DNA from: Artemisia argyi
Taxonomy: Eukaryota; Streptophyta; Magnoliopsida; Asterales; Asteraceae
Length of the DNA: 64,000 nucleotides
Assembly (NCBI GenBank): GCA_030686995.1
Contig: CM060697.1
Coordinates: forward strand, 100,268,147-100,332,146
Reading direction: 5' to 3'
A model generated the notes under the pieces. That model saw only the letters and a list, made by a program, of their open reading frames with translations. It did not search any database and was not told where the DNA came from. Shown piece by piece: positions 1-13,533 of this stretch (its first letter is position 1; each line of letters begins with the position of its first letter). The position numbers and the translations under genes were made by a program.

Positions 1-607
1 TTTTATTTTATATATGTATAGGCCTATGGTCATTAGTATTTGTAATTGCCTGTATGGCTTTGATGTTTGAATCATTTTTTATGAGTGCTTATATCCGTTG
101 CACGGCTAATGTATAATAGGGTAGTGAAAAGGTTGTGATGATAGAATTTTAGATTGGATTTGATCAAAGTTAAGATCCTCAATATCTTGGCGGTGTAACT
201 TTTAAAGTTTGCAGCCATCTTTGCACGGCAACTTCTAAAGTTTGCCGCCATCTTGGCAGGGCAACTTATAAAGTTTGTAGCCATGTTGGCCAGATCCTCT
301 TTATTCGATTGTCTAGAAAAATTTGAGCTTCATGAAATGCCGCGTCTCCTTATTATACATTACCCTATAATACATAGGCCGTAGGAATTTCAGAAACTAG
401 GTACACTTTCAAATTTCTAAGAGGGTGACCCTGTTTTGGCCGTTTGCTGTTGTTCGTCACAGAAACTGCTAAGCCGAGTTTTAGTTGGTTGTGACAATCC
501 TTAAAATATGTACTTTTGCTGCGGATAGTGGAAGGATCATTGACTGCGACAAATGCTAGCGTCAGTAACCTCCACATACGTAGGCAGGGCATGAACTAAT
601 CTGCCAT

Positions 608-659
<52 letters not shown>

Positions 660-2402
660 TTGGTTGCCTTCGTACGAGGTAATATTATGTGAATGTCTGC
701 ACATGTTGTTACCAACAAAAAGGGTTAAAAGCTTATCTTTTTTCCTTTTCATAGGCGATGATGTTAATTGTATCTTTATCGTCTGTACCCTTCCAAAGCT
801 GGTATGTTGGTTGCGCAGTCACACCATCAGTGTCATTGCAGCCATGGCTGGCCAATAGTGGTTGGCTTTGCTTTAGTCTCATATGCCTGATACTGATTGT
901 TATTATAGGCCATAGAGTACGTTGTCATATTACTCCGGCCTTTTCCCAACAAAATTGTTGGGTCACTTTTGGCCTAATTTTCATGCCTATTTTTGCCCTA
1001 CCCCGTTTTGTTTTTTCCTAATTCGGTTCAGTGGTAATGAGGATAGTGCGTGAGAGTCCTGGAAGATTCGCGACACATACAATCATTAACGTTGGTGCTG
1101 ATGTTGTGATTTTCCTACTGAATCACTGTGGCGATGATGATGGATGGTTGCAGTTGTATAACTGAAACATGTTGCTTCCAGAAACCGGTACCTTGGCAAG
1201 GTAACCTGTAGGTTGCAGCCATTGTGGTTTGCCGGCTTCGGGTATATATGTATATTCTGATCTGAGCCTATTTTTTTTTAACTTCACGGACATGATGCCA
1301 ACTGGCCGTTTACTATGCGTAGTTGCCATCTTGTCGGGGTAGCCGTAACTAATTTATGGTTGCACGATATTAAACAAAACATGTATTGCTCAGATTCTGT
1401 GTATCAGGTTAGTGATTTTATTAATTCCTTATAGATTTTAGATTGTTGACTGCTCATATATTGATAAAGTGGTATTTGCATTTAAGTTTTGTCCCAAAAA
1501 CTAATTTATGATGTTTCGACTCAATGTCTTCAATACGTTTTGATTCTGTTGTAAATGTGTCCATGTCTTGTTGCACCTGCTGATACATGATTAATACTGC
1601 AGGCTCATGTCGACATAAACCTGGTCGACATTTACGCAATAATGTATTATCTTACTTTGAAGTGAAGTCGTTATACTGTTTTTGTACATTTAAAGTTTAA
1701 AGTATAATGCGGTGCTTTTGTGCAGATGTGTGGGTTCTTGGTTTGCATTAGCATTTATGCCGCCTCTTGGAATCAAGACACTGATGGATCGGCGGGTTAT
1801 GGATTTTTCTGACGCTGAATTGCGAAAAGTAGCGCTCGCCCTGTGTCTTGCCAATGTGACCCGTTAATGGGGATTGCATAAACCCTCTTCACAAGCTTCA
1901 GAGTCATGTTTACATGGGCAATCTTTTAGTTCCAAATGCTGGTATAACCTTGATTTAAATTCCACTTGCTTAGTTGTGTGTATTTGTAGATATAATGATC
2001 CTTATAAATTTATATTTATTTCACCATTGCGATAATGACTGAGCCTTATTGGGAGTTAAATTCAATAGGCAAAAAAAAAACTACTTATAATATATAAACA
2101 TAAAAATAGGCTTAAACATACACCAGTTAAATGCAGATAATAAGTTACTTTTTCATGCTCTTAGGTGATTGTATCTAGAAACAGAACAGCAACGTAAACA
2201 TATGACATAAAATAGCTACTAAATATATAATTATGTTAGTTTGAGACTTCTCCTTTGACTTGAATATAATCTATTTTTTTCTGGCATTAATTTCAGGTAC
2301 ACTTGGTTGATACCACATCTATAGTGACATCAAAAAGGGTTTCTCTGTGGGAGATTGAGGCATAGTCCTGTTCCAACAAGCTTCGTTCAAGTTCGATTGT
2401 AT
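1..2402. other. Decayed gene-like DNA left of the Athila element
   Basis: No complete gene is seen. The interval holds a three-unit tandem repeat (195-293), a pure poly(T) tract of about 45 bases near 610-652 that reads as a poly(A) tail on the minus strand, and one exon-like open stretch at about 1,726-1,867 preceded by a TTTGTGCAG-type acceptor. In one frame that stretch reads WFALAFMPPLGIKTLMD and continues to a stop; I do not recognise the family. Short open frames elsewhere look like chance. The same kind of exon-sized fragments resumes at 17,069 on the far side of the retrotransposon, so both flanks were one locus before the insertion. Confidence 0.5.
195..293. repeat. Three-copy 33 bp tandem repeat
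   Basis: Three successive units share the pattern GYAACTTNTAAAGTTTG followed by NNGCCATNTTGGC-like sequence, starting near 195, 228 and 261. The period is 33 bp with a few substitutions per unit. No coding meaning is evident. Confidence 0.7.
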
Positions 2403-2407
2403 GTAGT
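2403..2407. repeat. Target site duplication GTAGT, left copy of Athila element
   Basis: GTAGT lies directly before the LTR start TGGTGAGTGC and is repeated exactly at 17,069-17,073 after the right LTR end GAATCA. A 5 bp duplication is the expected integrase footprint of Ty3/gypsy elements. Confidence 0.93.
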
Positions 2408-5400
2408 TGGTGAGTGCTTATTCACTCACCTTTTCTTAGCTTAAATTGGACAAAATAAACCAAAAACTAACCAATAATGCCAAAGAAAGTGTGTTTTTGT
2501 GTTTGTGAATGTGCAGGAACGGATATTTAAGAAAAGACGAAAAATCACGAGAAAACGACGAAAACGAGCACGAGACTTGGAAAAGTGAATAAAGCCGGAG
2601 CCGGGGAAGCTAGTGGTCTAAGTGAAGTTTATATGGTCAAATGAAGCCCTCAAAAGTTCAAGTATTCCATAAGTGACCCGGGAATGAAGTTTGAAGAAAT
2701 GACACATTTAGTCCCTCAACTTTCATGAATCTACAAATTTGGTCCTTATGAAGTACATTTTGGAAATTTGGCAACTCAGGCCCTCCAACATTCAAGGAAT
2801 GCCACTATGAGCCCTTGGATAATATTTATGAAGAATGGCAGAAAAGGTCCTTGCAATTTCAGGAAATACCATTTTGGTCCCTTGGTTTTGCTACTACTAC
2901 AAACCGGATCACCTTTAGTCCAAAGAAATAAACACACAAACAAGCCCAAGTTCAATAACAAAACACAAAGCCCAATCCACCTCTTATTACCACTACCCGA
3001 CCCAAACCCATCCTATACCCGACCCACACTTCAAATTATAATAAAAAAATCACACACACCGCCCCTTTTACTGTGTGTCTTCCTTCCCCGTTTTACCTCG
3101 TACCCAACATTTATTACCCGTACCCATCCAAAATCATTACCTCGTACTAAGAATCCTTCCAGAACCATCTGACAACGTGTCAGATGGTGTCAATACCTCC
3201 ACCGTGGCTAAATGAAAACCTCTGATTGGGCGTTGATACGTGGATACAAGATAAACCTTATCACTAAGGTGGGATGACTCAGACATGAGTGGGATTAAAG
3301 ATTTGTGGCTCTAATTGATCTTCTGGATCCTTCTAAACCCTAGGCCTCACCTCTTGGTGCTCCCCTATATAAACCCCCCTCCTGATTCACGTTTGGCAGT
3401 AGGTTTTTAATTAGAGTTACTCTGTCAAATTTTAGTTAGCCTATGTAATTTAGTATAGCTCATGTAATCTTTCCTTTTTAAAGTTTAATGAAAGTTCTAA
3501 TTTTTCTTTGAATTCAGCTTATTGCTTTCCTTTTCATTGCTTATTTCTGCTTCTATTAAGCTTCTTTTTCTGTCAAATGCTATTTAAAGTTGTTACTTTT
3601 ATATAGTCTATATAGTTTATAATCATTTACGAAAAAGATAAAAAGAAAAAAAAATCAGAAAATAAAAAAATAAAAAATATATATATATATATTAGTATAG
3701 CAGCTCATCATAGAGCTTATTTTCTCTTTTTCAATATCCACTTAAGCTTTTTAGCTTATTAGTGGATATGGTTTAGTCTTTTGATCACAAGTCAGTCCAA
3801 GTTAAAGAATTTTGGTTCCAAAATTGATGCTGAGGTGTTAATGGTATGCTGAGACAGATCCAATAGAACTCAGCCTATCACAAAGATAGGCTAGCTCAGT
3901 GAACCCCCTCTATTTTGAGCTGAGGGGGAGGCTAGTTTGTAAGTCCATTCTTATTTCCATTTTTAGACAGTTAAATAGAAATAATTTAGTGATATTGCTT
4001 ATTGTTGTTTCTAGTTGTTTAATTCTTAGTTAATTAGCTTTAATATTTGTTATATTATATGCTTGGTATGATCTGTGTTTGAATTTGGTAGGATATAAGC
4101 TATAATCTAGTTTTTTCTAGTTTAGATAATCTGTAAGGGGGTGTTTGGATTAATGGTTTATGCTGAGTATTGATTGTTTATGGTAGCTAAAACTGGTTCA
4201 TACAGTCTACTATAGATACTAATAGGTTAAATAAGTCATAATAATAATAGGTTGTTTAATAAAAAAAGTCAAAATAAGTTTCATCATAGCTTAACTGTTA
4301 GCATATTAGTAATACAGTTAGTAAATCAGTTAGTATAGCTACAACTCAGTTCAAAATAGCTTAATTCATCTTCACAATAGCTTATTAGTTAATATACGAG
4401 TAGTAATCAGTGATCATAATTGGAATTAGTCAAACTCATTTTGCAAATAAAAAGTCAACTGTGCAGCTTTGCCTGTTTTGTTCACTGCTGATCTAGGCAC
4501 TAATTGGAGTTCAATTGGGGTGTTAGAATTGGGGCTTTTGTGTTTTTTATACTCTCTGCTGGGTGGACTTTAAGTCACCACCTTAACTTTTCAAATTTAA
4601 GCTTGTTGGAGTGCTTAAAATTAAGCCCAAAGTAGGGGGCTGAGCCTGAATTTTCTGTCTTATATATATTAGCAGCCTTTGTGTTTGTCAGTGCTTCTGA
4701 GCTTCAAATGGATTACTTCTTGTTCTTTTAAGCTCACTTAAGTGTAAAAAGTAATTGGTGAAGAGTTGGTCAACACTTGGTCAAAAGTGCTTATTAATAA
4801 GCACTTAAATAAGCTGTTTTTAAGCTAATAAGCACTTACAGTGCTTATTTTTCATTTTTTCTATTTTTCCTAGATTTAAAATAATATTTTAGATTTTTCC
4901 AAAAATTTTCATATTTTTCTGAGCTATTTTGCTATTTTTCTTAATTAGTTTTCAATTTTAATCATTATTTAATACTTTTTAATTAATAGAAAATCCAAAA
5001 AAATCAGAAAATTCCCAGAAAAATCCAAAAATATTTTAGAAAATAGTTTTAAATTATTTTAGAATTTTAGAAATTAAATTTGCATTTTTCTCATTTTATT
5101 TTCAATTTCTTTTAATTATTAAATAGTTTAATTAGTTTTTAATTCATAAAAATTAATTAAAAAGTCAAAAAATATTTTTCTTTTTTCTTAAAATTTTCTT
5201 TTATCATTTTTTACTTTTTAAAATTAATTTGAGGTCCGTAGAATTAGTATAGCTTAAAACTCGCGTTTTATTTCGCGCGTTACATTTAAATAATCGCGCG
5301 TGCATTCCCGTTTTTGCGTTTTAGACTTTGGTGCATTATTTGCTTGTACTCTTTGCATGATTCTTGATTGTTAATTGATACGTGAATTATTTGATCACTA

Positions 5401-5556
5401 TTTGCCTTTTTCACCACTTTTCAAATCACGATTACACGGATCAATATTCTTGATTCCATTCACACCTTCACTGGGAAACGACTCGGGTGATTCGTATTTC
5501 TTGCGGATCACTTCGATACTATACTACTATTATATATAATTGGTTTGCACGAATCA
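2408..5556 (+). repeat. 5' LTR of the Athila element
   Basis: 3,149 bp, beginning TGGTGAGTGC and ending GCACGAATCA. A TATA box (CTATATAAA) lies near 3,365-3,373, just after a cytosine-rich stretch, so the transcript probably starts near 3,400. A 134-codon open frame at 2,768-3,172 is repeated in the other LTR; its composition looks non-coding and I do not call it a gene. The region 4,840-5,220 is extremely A/T rich. Confidence 0.95.
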
Positions 5557-5561
5557 ATTTT

Positions 5562-5579
5562 TGGCGCCGCTGCCGGGGA
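5562..5579 (+). other. Primer binding site, tRNA-Asp type
   Basis: TGGCGCCGCTGCCGGGGA begins five bases after the LTR end. It should pair with the 3' end of plant tRNA-Asp with one mismatch relative to the commoner site as I recall it. Confidence 0.85.
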
Positions 5580-6071
5580 AGGCTTAAAGTGAATTTTTGA
5601 ATAATTGTTTTGGAAAATCGTGTTTTGATAAGCCTTCTTCTACTTTGTATATATATTTCTATAAAAATTGAAAAATCAAAAACACTTTTCCTAAAGTGTT
5701 TCCAAAAATACCAAAAAAATAATAAAAGTTACAGCCTCGACTCGATCGAAAGAAAGGGCGTTGTAAACCAAATAAGTCTCCCAATATAACGAAAACGTAA
5801 TTTAGTTGTTTATCGGACTATTTCAATTACTACAACCAAATAAGCGGGAAATACGGATAGCTAAGACATTAAATTGCTAGCTGAAGAGAGATCCATTCTT
5901 CTCTCCCGTCCCGTCGCGCGTGGTTTTGAAAGAAACGGTTTTCGATTAATATTACGTTTTAAGAAAAGAAAAACAAAAGAAATAAAAAGTTTTTGTGAAA
6001 AAATATAAAAAACAAAAAGATTTTCTTTTCTCTTTTCTTTTTATTTTTCTTTTTAATTTTGTTCGTGGTGT

Positions 6072-9000
6072 ATGCACACCCGATCTTCGTTTGAGAGTCT
6101 TACGTCTCCGTTCTCTAACCCCGAGCGGGTTTTACGACATACGAGTCGAGTTCATTTCCTTGACGAGGAGGAGATGAACCAAAACGAACACAACGGACCC
6201 CCGCCGATGGGTGGTCCGCAGCACAATGTTATCCCGCCGATGGGACAACAACCGGCATTTGATCCGCGTCCGATGGAAGAACAACTCCAATCACCATTTA
6301 ACGGTGTGAGGAGGGCAATTGTGATTCCGGACATCAATGCCAACTTTGAAATTAATCACGGTTTGCTCAACTTAATCACGGGTATATCATTCCACGGGTT
6401 TGATAACGAAGACCCCTATGCACACATCCGAAATTTCACCGACATCGCTGAGACTATTAGGATGAATCAAGTCCCTCACGATGTGGTGAAATTGAAGTTG
6501 TTTCCTTTCTCCTTAAAAGGAGCAGCCCGGACTTGGCTGGAAAAGGAACCGCCGAACTCGATTCACACTTGGAATGACCTTGCTTCCAAGTTTGTGAATT
6601 ATTTCTATCCTCCTTCTAAAACTTCTAACTTACGATCCCAAATCTTTCGGTTCCAACAAGCTTTTGATGAGTCGTTTAGTGAAGCTTGGGACCGATTCAA
6701 AGATTTGATGGAAAAATGTCCGAACCACGGGTTCACACCCCTTCAGCAGATTGACACTTTCTATAATGGGTTGAGTCACGTTGACCAAGACTCACTCAAC
6801 TCTGCAGCGGGTGGGAACTTGTTGGCGAGAAACACGAACGATGCCTTCATGATAATCGAGAACAAGGCTCGTGTGAGAATGTCAAGAAACAAAAATCAAG
6901 TGTCTAATAATGAGAAAAATAATGATGAAATGAAAAATATGATATTGGCCTTAACAAAGAAAGTCGATGCTATGTCTATTGAAAAACCGAACCATCAAGT
7001 CAAAATGGTGAGTCACGGTTGTGAGACTTGTGGTGGTCCACACCCGTATTATGAGTGTCCGTCGACCGGCTCTTATGCTCAAGAGAACGTGTACGCTGCA
7101 AACATGGGTGGCACCGGCTACCCACCTCTTCAAGGAGATCGAAATCTTCTCAGCTACCGTTCGAGCCATTTTCATGGACCACCCGGGTTTAATCAACCAA
7201 ATCAAGTGAATCAGAACAATAATGTGCAAAACCGTAATCATCAATTCAATCAAAATCAAAACCGGCAAAATCAAGGTTTTCAAAACCAAGTTGTAAACCA
7301 AAATCGGAATTTTCAGGGAAATCAAAACCAAGCCCCGCCTCAAGGGAACAATTTTCAAAATCATGGAAATTTTCAGAATAATCAAGGGAATTTTAACAAT
7401 ACAAATCTGAATCATGGCAACTTTCAAAACCGTGGGCAAAATTTTAATAATCAAAATCAAGCTGTTATTCCAAATCCGTCGCCCACGGAAGATTTGATTA
7501 AGCAATTGCTTCAAAACCAACAAGCTTTTATGACAAAACAAGAGGAAACAACAAGGTTGTTAGCTAATCAAATCAATGATCTTAATAAGCGTTTAAATGA
7601 TCGACCCTCGGGCTCTGGAACGTTGCCGAGCAACACGATCGCTAACCCGAGGGGCGATGCCAAAGCGATCATTACGAGGAGTGGTGTTACTTACGATGGA
7701 CCAACGGCTCCGACTACCTCTTCTTCTCTACCTCCCAAGGTGGTCGCCCGTGAACCCGAGGCGACAACGGATACGGAAATTCCTATTCATAATGGAAGGA
7801 CCGACGACATCCAACCTCCGGTGGTCCCGACGTCCAAGGGAAAGGAAAAAGTTGTTTATGAAAAAGATATGCCCGTTAAAACAAAATTGCCTTATCCGTC
7901 ACGTTTAAACGAACAAAAGCACCGCGAGAAAGATAAAAACCAAATGGAGAAATTTTATCAAATCTTTCAAGAATTGCATTTTGATATAAGTCTCGCGGAT
8001 GCTATACTTTTGATGCCCAAATTTGCTTCAATGCTAAAAGGTCTTTTAAATAATAAGGAAAAGCTTTTTGAAATGTCGAGAACCCAAATGAACGAGAATT
8101 GCTCGGCGGTCCTTCTTAAAAAGCTGCCCGAAAAGCTTGAAGACCCCGGCAAATTTCTTATACCGTGCAATTTTCCGGGTATGGTTCAATGCTTCGCCTT
8201 GGCCGATCTTGGTGCTAGCATTAACCTAATGCCATTGTCAATTTGGAAAAAGTTGTCTCTTCCTAACTTGACACCGACGCTTATGACCCTCGAGCTGGCC
8301 GACCGATCTACGTCTCGTCCCATGGGCATAGCCGAGGATATTTTTGTCAATGTTGGGAAATTCCATTTCCCTGCCGATTTTGTGGTTGTTGATTTCGATG
8401 CCGATCCACGGGTTCCTCTCATTCTCGGGAGAGGTTTCCTAAGGACCGGTCGTGCTTTAATTGATGTTTACGACGAGGAGATTACTTTACGTGTTGGAAA
8501 CGAAGCCGTCACTTTTAACCTTGATCAAACCGCGAGATACTCCTCCGATTACGATGTTTCTTCCGTCAATCGAATCGATGTTATTGACGAAGCTACGGAG
8601 GAGTATGCTCAAGAAATTCTTGGTTTCACCGATAATGCTTTGAGTGGCAATCCCACTCCTTCTTTTGAACCGATCGTCTCCGATTCTTCCCCTTCCCTCA
8701 CTCCGTTTGAGGGAAGTGATCTCGCTTGGGAAGAAATCAATGCTTGTCTTTCAAATGAATCATTTTCACCAGAAATTGATAATAATAACTTTGATCCGGA
8801 GGGGGACATTTCGTTAATTGAAAAACTTTTAAATGAAAACCCAATTGTTTCTCCCCCTCCGATGGACTTAAAAATGGCAGACGTAAAAGAAGTAAAGCCG
8901 TCTATTGAGAATCCTCCGGAGCTCGAGCTCAAGGATTTGCCTCCTCATCTCGAATACGCATACTTGGAAAAAAATGATAAATTACCGGTTATAATATCAA

Positions 9001-11834
9001 AAGGCCTTAAAGATGAGGAGAAGACACGACTCTTAGATGTGCTTCAAAAGCATAAAGGTGCGATTGCTTGGCAAATATCCGACATTAAGGGAATCGACCC
9101 TCGATTTTGTACTCATAAGATTCTGCTTGACGAAAATCACAAAGCTTCCGTCCAACAACAACGACGGGTTAACCCACTAATCCACGAAGTGATCAAAAAG
9201 GAAGTTATTAAACTCCTTGACGCTGGAATGATTTATCCGATCTCGGATAGTTCTTGGGTTAGCCCGATTCATTGTGTTCCAAAGAAGGGCGGAATCACTA
9301 TTGTGAAAAATGACGATAATGAGCTTATACCGACTCGACTTGTGACTGGATGGAGAGTTTGTATCGACTACCGCAAGTTGAATGATGCGACACGTAAAGA
9401 CCATTTCCCGCTTCCTTTTATGGACCAAATGCTCGAACGGTTAGCGGGAAATGAGTTCTATTGTTTCTTGGATGGCTTTTCTGGGTACTTTCAAATTCCC
9501 ATTGATCCCCCGGATCAAGAAAAGACCACTTTTACTTGCCCGTATGGAACGTTTGCCTATCGGAGAATGCCCTTTGGCTTATGTAATGCTCCGGGCACGT
9601 TTCAACGGTGTATGATGGCTATTTTCTCGGATATGATCAAAAAAACCATGGAAGTGTTCATGGACGACTTCTCCGTCTACGGAAATTCTTTCGACTCCTG
9701 CCTCTCCCATTTAGAGAAAATGCTGATACGGTGTGAAAACACCAATTTGGTTCTAAATTGGGAGAAGAGCCACTTCATGGTTAAAGAGGGAATAGTCCTC
9801 GGCCATAAAATATCCAAATCTGGAATTGAGGTGGATCGGGCAAAAGTCGATGTTATTGCTAAATTACCACACCCGACGACCGTCAAAGGAATCCGAAGTT
9901 TCCTTGGTCATGCCGGCTTTTATCGACGTTTTATACAAGACTTTTCCAAAATAGCCCGGCCTCTGACCCACCTTTTAGAAAAAGATGCTCCGTTTATCTT
10001 CTCAAATGAATGCATCGATGCATTTAATGTTCTTAAAAAGAAGTTAACGGAGGCTCCCGTTTTGATTGCCCCCAATTGGGACTTGCCCTTCGAGCTAATG
10101 TGCGATGCTAGCGATTATGCCATTGGTGCAGTTCTGGGGCAACGTAAGAACAAGTATTTTCAACCTATACACTATGCAAGCAAGACCATGAATGACGCCC
10201 AACATCATTATACAACTACCGAAAAGGAAATGTTAGCGGTTGTCTATGCTTTTGAGAAATTTAGGTCTTATTTGCTACTTAAAAAATGCATAGTGTATAC
10301 GGACCATTCAGCCCTAAAATACTTAATGGCTAAACAAGATGCGAAGCCACGTTTAATGCGGTGGGTTCTCCTCCTTCAAGAATTCAAAGTTGAAATTCGA
10401 GACAAAAAAGGAGCTGAGAATCTTGCTGCCGATCACCTTTCTAGACTTGAAAACCCCCATCAAAGTGTTCTCGAGAAAAAGGAAATTAACGATGCTTTTC
10501 CTCTCGAGACACTTGGGAGTGTGACCGAAATTGACCAAAGTACCCCATGGTTCGCCGATTTTGCGAATTACCATGCGGAGAATTTCATTAGGAAAGGGAT
10601 GTCGTCCCAACAAAAGAAAAAATTCTTTAAAGATGTCCAACATTATTTTTGGGACGACCCCTATTTATTCAAAGTCTGTGCGGATCAAGTGATCCGGCGG
10701 TGTGTTCACGGTACGGAAGCCGTTGAAATTCTTAAGGCATGCCATAGTGGACCCACGGGGGGACATCATGGTGCCAATTTCACCGCAAAGAAAGTGTTCG
10801 ATTCCGGCTTCTATTGGCCGACGATATATCGGGATGCCCATGAATTGGTGAAAACATGTGATTCTTGCCAACGTCAAGGGAAAATCTCTCAAAAAGATGA
10901 AATGCCGCAAAATGCGATTCAAGTTTGTGAGATTTTTGACGTTTGGGGCATCGATTTCATGGGGCCATTCCCGTCGTCTAGGGGTAACAAATATATTCTC
11001 GTGGCCGTCGATTATTTATCAAAATGGGTAGAAGCGAAGGCGCTCCCCACCAATGACGCCCGAGTTGTTGTTAAGTTTTTGAAAAATCTCTTTGCCCGAT
11101 TTGGCACACCTCGAGCCATCATAAGTGATCGTGGGACCCATTTTTGCAATGACCAATTCGCTAAAGTTATGCTTAAATATGGTGTCACACATCGTCTTTC
11201 CACGGCTTATCATCCACAAACGAGTGGTCAAGTGGAGGTGTCCAATCGTGGCCTCAAAAGGATATTAGAAAGGACCGTAGGTGAGCACCGTGCCTCTTGG
11301 GCCGACAAATTAGACGATGCTTTATGGGCTTTCCGGACCGCTTACAAAACCCCAATCGGGTGTACTCCATATAAGTTGGTTTACGGGAAAGCTTGTCATT
11401 TGCCCATCGAACTTGAGCACAAGGCCTACTGGGCCTTAAAACATGCAAATTTTGACTTAAAAACCGCGGGTGATCACCGAAAAGTTCAATTGAATGAGTT
11501 AGTCGAGCTCCGTGATCAAGCTTACGAGAATTCTTTGATTTATAAAGAGAAAACAAAAAGACTTCATGATGCCAAGATCAAAGACCGCGTGTTCAACGTT
11601 GGTGATCAAGTGCTTCTTTTTAACTCTCGGTTAAAGATTTTCTCGGGTAAGCTTAAAACCCGTTGGTCTGGACCATTCACCATAACACAAGTATTCCCTT
11701 ATGGAACTATTGAGTTGGCTCAACTTGATGGGCCCAACTTTAAGGTGAATGGTCACCGTTTGAAACACTATTTCGGAGGGGACGTACCAACCATGGTAGT
11801 CCCGGATCTCCAAACTTTCCCCAAGGACGAATGA
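6072..11834 (+). CDS. Gag-Pol polyprotein of the Athila-type retrotransposon
   Basis: A single 1,920-residue frame encodes everything needed for reverse transcription and integration. The first ATG is at 6,072; a second at 6,174 ([11 protein letters not shown]) is an equally reasonable start. Domains in order: retrotransposon gag about residues 95-265 ([16 protein letters not shown]); a short zinc-knuckle-like [13 protein letters not shown] near 317; an Asn/Gln-rich linker about 370-470; an aspartic protease with DLGAS instead of the usual DS/TGAS near 712; reverse transcriptase about 1,040-1,230 with FMDDF as the catalytic box near 1,195; RNase H starting with [17 protein letters not shown] near 1,340; integrase with an HHCC zinc finger (about 1,555-1,605), a D,D,E core (IDFMGPF, SDRGTHF, GQVEVSN) and a C-terminal domain. 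There is no stop or frameshift between gag and pol, so both are made as one polyprotein. Confidence 0.96.
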   Translation: MHTRSSFESLTSPFSNPERVLRHTSRVHFLDEEEMNQNEHNGPPPMGGPQHNVIPPMGQQPAFDPRPMEEQLQSPFNGVRRAIVIPDINANFEINHGLLNLITGISFHGFDNEDPYAHIRNFTDIAETIRMNQVPHDVVKLKLFPFSLKGAARTWLEKEPPNSIHTWNDLASKFVNYFYPPSKTSNLRSQIFRFQQAFDESFSEAWDRFKDLMEKCPNHGFTPLQQIDTFYNGLSHVDQDSLNSAAGGNLLARNTNDAFMIIENKARVRMSRNKNQVSNNEKNNDEMKNMILALTKKVDAMSIEKPNHQVKMVSHGCETCGGPHPYYECPSTGSYAQENVYAANMGGTGYPPLQGDRNLLSYRSSHFHGPPGFNQPNQVNQNNNVQNRNHQFNQNQNRQNQGFQNQVVNQNRNFQGNQNQAPPQGNNFQNHGNFQNNQGNFNNTNLNHGNFQNRGQNFNNQNQAVIPNPSPTEDLIKQLLQNQQAFMTKQEETTRLLANQINDLNKRLNDRPSGSGTLPSNTIANPRGDAKAIITRSGVTYDGPTAPTTSSSLPPKVVAREPEATTDTEIPIHNGRTDDIQPPVVPTSKGKEKVVYEKDMPVKTKLPYPSRLNEQKHREKDKNQMEKFYQIFQELHFDISLADAILLMPKFASMLKGLLNNKEKLFEMSRTQMNENCSAVLLKKLPEKLEDPGKFLIPCNFPGMVQCFALADLGASINLMPLSIWKKLSLPNLTPTLMTLELADRSTSRPMGIAEDIFVNVGKFHFPADFVVVDFDADPRVPLILGRGFLRTGRALIDVYDEEITLRVGNEAVTFNLDQTARYSSDYDVSSVNRIDVIDEATEEYAQEILGFTDNALSGNPTPSFEPIVSDSSPSLTPFEGSDLAWEEINACLSNESFSPEIDNNNFDPEGDISLIEKLLNENPIVSPPPMDLKMADVKEVKPSIENPPELELKDLPPHLEYAYLEKNDKLPVIISKGLKDEEKTRLLDVLQKHKGAIAWQISDIKGIDPRFCTHKILLDENHKASVQQQRRVNPLIHEVIKKEVIKLLDAGMIYPISDSSWVSPIHCVPKKGGITIVKNDDNELIPTRLVTGWRVCIDYRKLNDATRKDHFPLPFMDQMLERLAGNEFYCFLDGFSGYFQIPIDPPDQEKTTFTCPYGTFAYRRMPFGLCNAPGTFQRCMMAIFSDMIKKTMEVFMDDFSVYGNSFDSCLSHLEKMLIRCENTNLVLNWEKSHFMVKEGIVLGHKISKSGIEVDRAKVDVIAKLPHPTTVKGIRSFLGHAGFYRRFIQDFSKIARPLTHLLEKDAPFIFSNECIDAFNVLKKKLTEAPVLIAPNWDLPFELMCDASDYAIGAVLGQRKNKYFQPIHYASKTMNDAQHHYTTTEKEMLAVVYAFEKFRSYLLLKKCIVYTDHSALKYLMAKQDAKPRLMRWVLLLQEFKVEIRDKKGAENLAADHLSRLENPHQSVLEKKEINDAFPLETLGSVTEIDQSTPWFADFANYHAENFIRKGMSSQQKKKFFKDVQHYFWDDPYLFKVCADQVIRRCVHGTEAVEILKACHSGPTGGHHGANFTAKKVFDSGFYWPTIYRDAHELVKTCDSCQRQGKISQKDEMPQNAIQVCEIFDVWGIDFMGPFPSSRGNKYILVAVDYLSKWVEAKALPTNDARVVVKFLKNLFARFGTPRAIISDRGTHFCNDQFAKVMLKYGVTHRLSTAYHPQTSGQVEVSNRGLKRILERTVGEHRASWADKLDDALWAFRTAYKTPIGCTPYKLVYGKACHLPIELEHKAYWALKHANFDLKTAGDHRKVQLNELVELRDQAYENSLIYKEKTKRLHDAKIKDRVFNVGDQVLLFNSRLKIFSGKLKTRWSGPFTITQVFPYGTIELAQLDGPNFKVNGHRLKHYFGGDVPTMVVPDLQTFPKDE

Positions 11835-12539
11835 ATTCGGGGATCGAGTCAAGCTACGTGACTCGGTAATCAAAAACAAAGCGCTTCGTGGGAGGCAACC
11901 CCATGCTTATCATTTCATCTTCTTATATTTCTAATTTCTAATAAATAACGTGAAGAGGGGGTACCTCTTCCAATCTCGTGTTTCGTGGTTGTTTGTGATG
12001 ATTGTCCAGGATTGTCCCCGATTTATGATGACTCTCGTGCTCGTGGTTTTGTCTTTCTCTCCACTCGAGTCTCATTCATCGATGCTTTTGGAAATCCTAT
12101 ATCCGAAAATCTTATCGACTAACGTTTTCTTTGGCATAATTAATAAACGGCCCTAGATATATGTTAGGATTACCTTTGCCCATAAAACATTGAGGACAAT
12201 GTTTCATTCTAGTCCGGGGGGGTGAATCTTCGATTCGATTTTGACCTTGCATTTTTCACCATGTCGTGTACTCTTGCAACTCCGTTTTCCACAAAAAATG
12301 AAAAAAAAATTGAAAAATTTGAAAATTTTCAAAAAAAAGTGAATGAAAAAGTCATGAAAAAGCACAAAAATATGAGAAAAAGTTGAAAAAGTTGTGCAAA
12401 AATACAATAAAAGTATGAATAAGTGTTTTGACACCTTGTTGACTTTCTTGCTGGCGAGAGTAGGAATAAATATTTTGACTTGACCGGGCGTGTTGAGCCC
12501 TAGCTTGTTCCCTTAACCAATGATAATCAAATAAGTTTG

Positions 12540-12705
12540 TGCTAGTCTTGTACACTAGGAGCTACTCTTTTGTCGGCTCCCGTACTTGGCTTTATACATG
12601 CACAACTTGAAAAGCTTTCGCTAGTCACTTACACTAGGAGCTACAAAACGCGAATTCTTTCCAAGAGTTTGCAAGCTCCCGTTTTTGACTTTATATATGC
12701 GTGGC
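12540..12705 (+). repeat. Tandem pair of about 80 bp in the Athila tail
   Basis: Two adjacent units share GCTAGTC, TACACTAGGAGCTAC, GCTCCCGT and GACTTTATATATGC-like blocks in the same order (first near 12,541-12,600, second near 12,621-12,704). Each unit also contains GGAGC and GCTCC arms that could pair. Confidence 0.65.
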
Positions 12706-12790
12706 TGATTATTGGCTAAGCATCTGCTAATCTCATTATTTGAGGTCTTAAATTTGCAGAGAACGAGAAATGATAGAGTTTATTTATAAG

Positions 12791-13533
12791 TTTAATGCTA
12801 AACGTGGAGTAGTGGTTCTCTTTAGAGCTCATAAGAGGTACTCGTGGCTTTTTACTCCCATCAGATACGTCACACATATATAATAGATGTTCTAGGTTAA
12901 TTAGTGATATTTAGGTTTGAATAATACTTAGTTATTTGTTTTCTTAAGAGAATTTTTGCTTTAGAAGTTGGGTACATATCAAGGAACACCAAAAATAAGA
13001 GCCAAAAAGTGAAAAATCAAAAATCAAAAGTTGATTATGCATGTGGTTTTGGAGCTACCCTATAAGCTTCCATCGATGTTGAGAAAAAAGTCAAGAAAAG
13101 AAAACAAAAAAAGTGAAAAATATGAGAAAAGTGAAAAAAGTGAGAAATGAAAAATATGATAGTTGTAGTATTGTTGAATAAGAGTTATGTATGTATCAAT
13201 AAGTTGTTGGCGCGTGAGGTGCATGTGATACGCGATTAGTAATCAGTCACATGAGGTGCACGTGATCGTACTCCGCAACTTATATTTCTGATATTGTATG
13301 TACCCCAAATTCCTTGATGTGGACCGAATTTCTATTGCAGTGGTTCTTAAGAGAAAATGAATAACTATTTATCGTTTTAACTTAGGTGTCACTATCGGAC
13401 TAAAAATTATTGAAACGAGAAAATATGAAGCGATTCATTTCTCAACAAAAATAAAATAATGAGATACAAAAACCTAGGACATGGGAGTAAGGAGTATCCA
13501 CGAGTAACTGTTATGAGTAGTGTTAGCATTAAA
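12791..13533. repeat. Imperfect inverted repeat in the Athila tail
   Basis: Five blocks on the left recur in reverse complement and mirror order on the right: TTTAATGCTAA (12,791) with TTAGCATTAAA (13,523); GGTACTCGTGG (12,837) with CCACGAGTAAC (13,498); TTACTCCCAT (12,852) with ATGGGAGTAA (13,481); a block around TTTTCTTAAGAGAA (12,939) with TTCTTAAGAGAAAA (13,344); GGGTACATATCAAGGAA (12,970) with TTCCTTGATGTG and GTACCCC (13,300-13,321). Arms are roughly 200-230 bp with about 310 bp between. The homology is degenerate, so it may be an old inverted duplication or a selected structure. Confidence 0.7.

Noticed and set aside
2768..3172. 134-codon open frame, repeated at 14,275-14,679
   Set aside because: It lies within both Athila LTRs, has low-complexity composition and no recognisable domain; open by chance and duplicated with the LTR.
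6951..7541. 196-codon minus-strand frame
   Set aside because: Antisense shadow of the Asn/Gln-rich part of gag-pol.
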